Below are positions 7,445 through 9,697 of a DNA stretch of 9,697 bases, one piece after another. Each line of letters starts with the position of its first letter. Position 1 is the first letter of the stretch. Origin of the DNA: Burkholderiales bacterium (GTDB taxonomy: Bacteria; Pseudomonadota; Gammaproteobacteria; Burkholderiales; Burkholderiaceae_D); NCBI GenBank assembly GCA_028868455.1, contig JAGWUK010000073.1:1-9697 (forward strand), in the 5' to 3' direction. The notes under the pieces are model-generated. The model ran no database searches. It saw only the letters and a list, made by a program, of their open reading frames with translations, and was not told the DNA's origin. The position numbers were made by a program, and so were the translations under genes.

Positions 7445-8203
7445 ATGCAAATTCAAAATCATGTATTCATCATTACTGGCGGCGCGTCAGGTCTTGGTGC
7501 AGCAACTGCCAGAATGATAGTAGCTAACGGCGGTAAAGTCGTATTGGCTGACGTGCAGGCAGAAGCCGGGGAAAAATTGGCTGCCGAATTGGGCGGAAAA
7601 TTCGTTAAATGCGACGTGACCTCCGAAGCCGATGGCAAAGCCGTGGTTGAGGCTGCGACTTCTATGGGTACATTGCGTGGTTTAGTGAATTGCGCGGGTG
7701 TTGCACCGGCCATCAAGACGGTGGGCAAAGATGGCCCGCACCCGTTGGACGTATTTCAACGTGTTGTGAATATCAATCTGGTCGGCACTTTCAATATGTC
7801 ACGTCTGGCAGCCGATGCGATGAGCAAAACCGAGGCCAGTGAGCAAGGTGAGCGCGGCGTTATCATTAATACGGCTTCGGTTGCCGCCTATGATGGTCAG
7901 ATCGGCCAGGCTGCGTATGCGTCTTCAAAAGCTGGCGTGGTCGGATTGACATTGCCAATGGCACGCGATTTGTCCCGTAACGGCATCCGCGTCATGACAA
8001 TTGCACCAGGAATTTTCGAAACGCCGATGTTGTTAGGTATGCCGCAAGAAGTTCAGGATGCATTGGGTAAAATGGTTCCTTTCCCACCGCGACTTGGCAA
8101 ACCGGAAGAGTATGCACATCTGTCGAAGACAATTATCGAAAATGTTATGTTGAATGGCGAAACTATCCGTTTGGATGGTGCAATCCGCATGCAACCGAAA
8201 TAA
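7445..8203 (+). CDS. SDR oxidoreductase, 3-hydroxyacyl-CoA dehydrogenase type II-like
   Basis: This is a classical short-chain dehydrogenase of 252 aa. The nucleotide-binding TGGASGLG is at 11-18, NCAG at 82-85, and the catalytic residues are Asn111, Ser145, Tyr158 and Lys162 (YASSK). An acidic residue in VVLADVQ after the second strand favours NAD(H). The overall sequence resembles the HSD17B10 / 3-hydroxy-2-methylbutyryl-CoA dehydrogenase group, including the [18 protein letters not shown] region and the C-terminal [16 protein letters not shown]. Such enzymes oxidise short or branched 3-hydroxyacyl-CoA, for example in isoleucine degradation. The exact substrate is inferred. The start ATG has GGAAAG (7431-7436) upstream. 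The gene stands alone between two terminators, behind a palindromic operator-like site. Confidence 0.88.
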   Translation: MQIQNHVFIITGGASGLGAATARMIVANGGKVVLADVQAEAGEKLAAELGGKFVKCDVTSEADGKAVVEAATSMGTLRGLVNCAGVAPAIKTVGKDGPHPLDVFQRVVNINLVGTFNMSRLAADAMSKTEASEQGERGVIINTASVAAYDGQIGQAAYASSKAGVVGLTLPMARDLSRNGIRVMTIAPGIFETPMLLGMPQEVQDALGKMVPFPPRLGKPEEYAHLSKTIIENVMLNGETIRLDGAIRMQPK

Positions 8204-8247
8204 GTGTTGTATTTGTCAGGTGGCGCAGACACACACTGCCCTGCAAC

Positions 8248-8276
8248 ATGACAATTAATTTCTGAGCTAATACACT
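8248..8276 (+). promoter_or_regulatory. Sigma70-type promoter for the patatin gene
   Basis: The -35 ATGACA (8248-8253) matches five of six consensus bases. A 17-nt spacer, starting ATTAATT after one A, leads to the -10 TACACT (8271-8276), which matches four of six. The expected start of transcription is near 8283. That is inside the left arm of the following terminator hairpin and about 26 nt before the patatin ATG. Confidence 0.55.
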
Positions 8277-8304
8277 AGGGCAAACAAAGGTTTGCCCTTT
8301 TTTT
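8277..8304 (+). terminator. Intrinsic terminator after the SDR gene
   Basis: AGGGCAAAC (8277-8285) pairs perfectly with GTTTGCCCT (8290-8298) around the loop AAAG, and Ts continue to 8304. It ends 4 nt before the ATG of the patatin gene. Confidence 0.9.
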
Positions 8305-8308
8305 CGGG

Positions 8309-9481
8309 ATGCGAATGACTAAAAATGCAACAACAGGATTGATTTTGACTGGCGGTGGCGCGCGGGCAGCGTATCAGGTCGGTGTGTTAAGCGAAATTGC
8401 AGCAATTTTAGTGGAGTCAGGATGGCAATCGGCTAGCAACCCTTTCGGCATCATTTGTGGTACTTCCGCAGGGGCGATTAATGCGACAGCAGTGGCTTGC
8501 GGCGCCGATAATTTTGGTGAAGCTGTGAGTCGTGTTTTACGTGTCTGGGAAAATTTTGAGGCCGCACAGGTTTACCGCTCTGATTCGTTCGGAGTCATGC
8601 GCTCTGGCGCGCGCTGGTTGTCACTCTGGTCGTTTGGCTGGCTATTGAATAAATGGCGTAAATCTCCACCGAATTCACTTCTGGATAATTCTCCGCTGGA
8701 AGATTTACTGAGCCGCATGTTGGATTTTTCGGGACTCGATGGTGCGTTGAGTAGCGGCAATTTACGGGCACTCGCCGTTACAGCTTCTTCTTATACTGCA
8801 GGACAGCATCTGACTTTTTATCAGACTTTGGCCGATATTGAACCTTGGGTGAGAAGTCAGCGATTGGCGCAAAGAGATTTCATTGGTGTCCAACATTTGC
8901 TTGCCTCATCGGCGATTCCCTTTATATTTCCGGCGGTTCCATTAAATTGGGGCGGTCGAATGGAATTTTGTGGTGATGGTTCTATGCGGCAACTTGCTCC
9001 GATTTCACCTGCAATTCATCTCGGCGCCAAGAAAGTTCTCATTATTGGTGCAGGGCGTTTAGCAGAACCGCCAATGACCACGATGGAAGTTGCGCGCTAC
9101 CCCAGTCTGGCACAGATAGCAGGCCACGCGTTATCCAGCATCTTCCTTGATAGCCTGGCTGTCGATATTGAGCGTCTGTTGCGGATCAATAAAACCTTGT
9201 CTATGTTACCGCCGGAAGCCTTAGAAAAAACGCCGTTGCGCCCAGTGAACGTTTTAGTGATTGCACCTTCTGAACGCGTCGATGAAATGGCTAGTCGCCA
9301 TATTCACAGCTTACCCTTGCCGGTGCGGACGATGTTGGGCGGGATTGGCGCGACTGAGGCGCGAGGCTCCGCATTAGCTTCGTATTTGCTATTCGAGTCC
9401 AGTTTTACGAAGGAGTTGATCGCGCTCGGTAGAAAAGACACTAGAGACAGAATGGAGGACGTGTTAAATTTTTTTGCTTAG
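8309..9481 (+). CDS. Patatin-like phospholipase
   Basis: This is a patatin-fold serine acylhydrolase of 390 aa, with a Ser-Asp dyad that would cleave acyl esters of phospholipids or related lipids. The oxyanion-hole motif GGGARAAYQ is at 15-23, the nucleophile elbow GTSAG at 51-55 with Ser53, and the dyad motif CGDGS gives Asp223-Gly224. No signal peptide or clear membrane helix is seen, so it is likely cytoplasmic or peripherally membrane-bound. The C-terminal part after about residue 250 is less conserved in the family. The start may be ATG 8309 or ATG 8315; neither has a good ribosome site because the preceding terminator's T run ends 4 nt upstream. A promoter at 8248-8276 would let it be transcribed despite that terminator. 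The natural substrate is unknown. Confidence 0.9.
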   Translation: MRMTKNATTGLILTGGGARAAYQVGVLSEIAAILVESGWQSASNPFGIICGTSAGAINATAVACGADNFGEAVSRVLRVWENFEAAQVYRSDSFGVMRSGARWLSLWSFGWLLNKWRKSPPNSLLDNSPLEDLLSRMLDFSGLDGALSSGNLRALAVTASSYTAGQHLTFYQTLADIEPWVRSQRLAQRDFIGVQHLLASSAIPFIFPAVPLNWGGRMEFCGDGSMRQLAPISPAIHLGAKKVLIIGAGRLAEPPMTTMEVARYPSLAQIAGHALSSIFLDSLAVDIERLLRINKTLSMLPPEALEKTPLRPVNVLVIAPSERVDEMASRHIHSLPLPVRTMLGGIGATEARGSALASYLLFESSFTKELIALGRKDTRDRMEDVLNFFA

Positions 9482-9586
9482 CAATCATTTGATGCTCAGC
9501 AAGAACTTTTGCAGGGAAAACAATTGATGTTGATTCGTTGCATACAAAGCGTTAATCTAGCCGGTGATCTTTAGGGCGTTAAATTT
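9482..9586. other. Intergenic gap after the patatin gene
   Basis: A 105-nt gap without a terminator hairpin that I can see. A weak promoter-like pair, TTGATT (9530-9535) and TAATCT (9553-9558) 17 nt apart, lies before the next gene, and AGGG (9573-9576) is a distant ribosome-site candidate. Confidence 0.3.
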
Positions 9587-9697
9587 ATGCTGAATTCAAC
9601 TTTGTTAAAGAAATGGCTGTTGTTTTTGGCTATTTACTTGCTTGCCGCGTCGGTATTTGCAAAAGATAATACCAGTTCAGGTTTTGTCTTGCTCTCT
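9587..9697 (+). CDS. N-terminus of a secreted protein, cut by the window end
   Basis: An ATG at 9587 opens a frame of 37 codons that runs off the end of the window. The N-terminus is a typical Sec signal peptide: Lys8-Lys9, a hydrophobic core WLLFLAIYLLAA, and a likely signal peptidase I site after SVFA (residue 25), giving a mature protein that starts KDNTSSG. There is no lipobox cysteine in view. The ribosome site is weak (AGGG at 9573-9576). Too little is visible to name a family. Confidence 0.6.
   Translation, partial: MLNSTLLKKWLLFLAIYLLAASVFAKDNTSSGFVLLS

Overview
The window looks like a stretch of a betaproteobacterial chromosome, most likely Burkholderiales and probably Oxalobacteraceae (a Herminiimonas or Janthinobacterium relative). 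This is inferred from the gene order exbB-exbD-lpxK-ycaR-kdsB-adk, the character of the proteins and the moderate GC content; no rRNA or other direct taxonomic marker is present. All recognisable genes are on the + strand.

Layout. Positions 1-850 hold no recognisable gene. About 1-594 is very AT-rich and carries four degenerate copies of a repeat unit. Each unit has an AATCA..CTTAA block, then exactly 41 nt later a DnaA-box-like 9-mer (TTGTCCACA or a variant) inside a 29-bp dyad, and in three units a second DnaA-box-like 9-mer 31-32 nt further on. Interleaved with the units are four copies of a 17-bp element, TGCY-N9-GGCA. This array is the least explained part of the window. Positions 851-1878 encode an ExbB/ExbD energy-transduction pair. 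Positions 2036-4003 encode lpxK, a Trm112-family zinc-ribbon protein and kdsB, packed closely as a lipid A/Kdo operon. adk follows after a 207-nt gap and ends in a strong intrinsic terminator. hppA (membrane proton pyrophosphatase, with the K+-independent signature) has its own terminator. Next come a type-II 3-hydroxyacyl-CoA dehydrogenase-like SDR gene, preceded by a perfect 16-bp palindrome and followed by a terminator, and a patatin-like phospholipase gene whose probable promoter is threaded through that terminator. The window ends inside the N-terminus of a secreted protein.

How the genes fit together. LpxK and KdsB act in the lipid A and Kdo branches of inner-core LPS synthesis. ExbB/ExbD deliver proton-motive force to envelope machinery. 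Adenylate kinase and the proton pyrophosphatase balance nucleotides and pyrophosphate; KdsB itself releases pyrophosphate, as does nucleotide polymerisation. The SDR and patatin genes are lipid or acyl-CoA metabolism genes in separate transcription units.

Most of the genes are ordinary housekeeping genes. The points worth a second look are the upstream repeat array, a terminator-like hairpin on the lpxK start, an ExbB that lacks the usual channel glutamate, the palindromic operator before the SDR gene and the promoter-in-terminator arrangement before the patatin gene.
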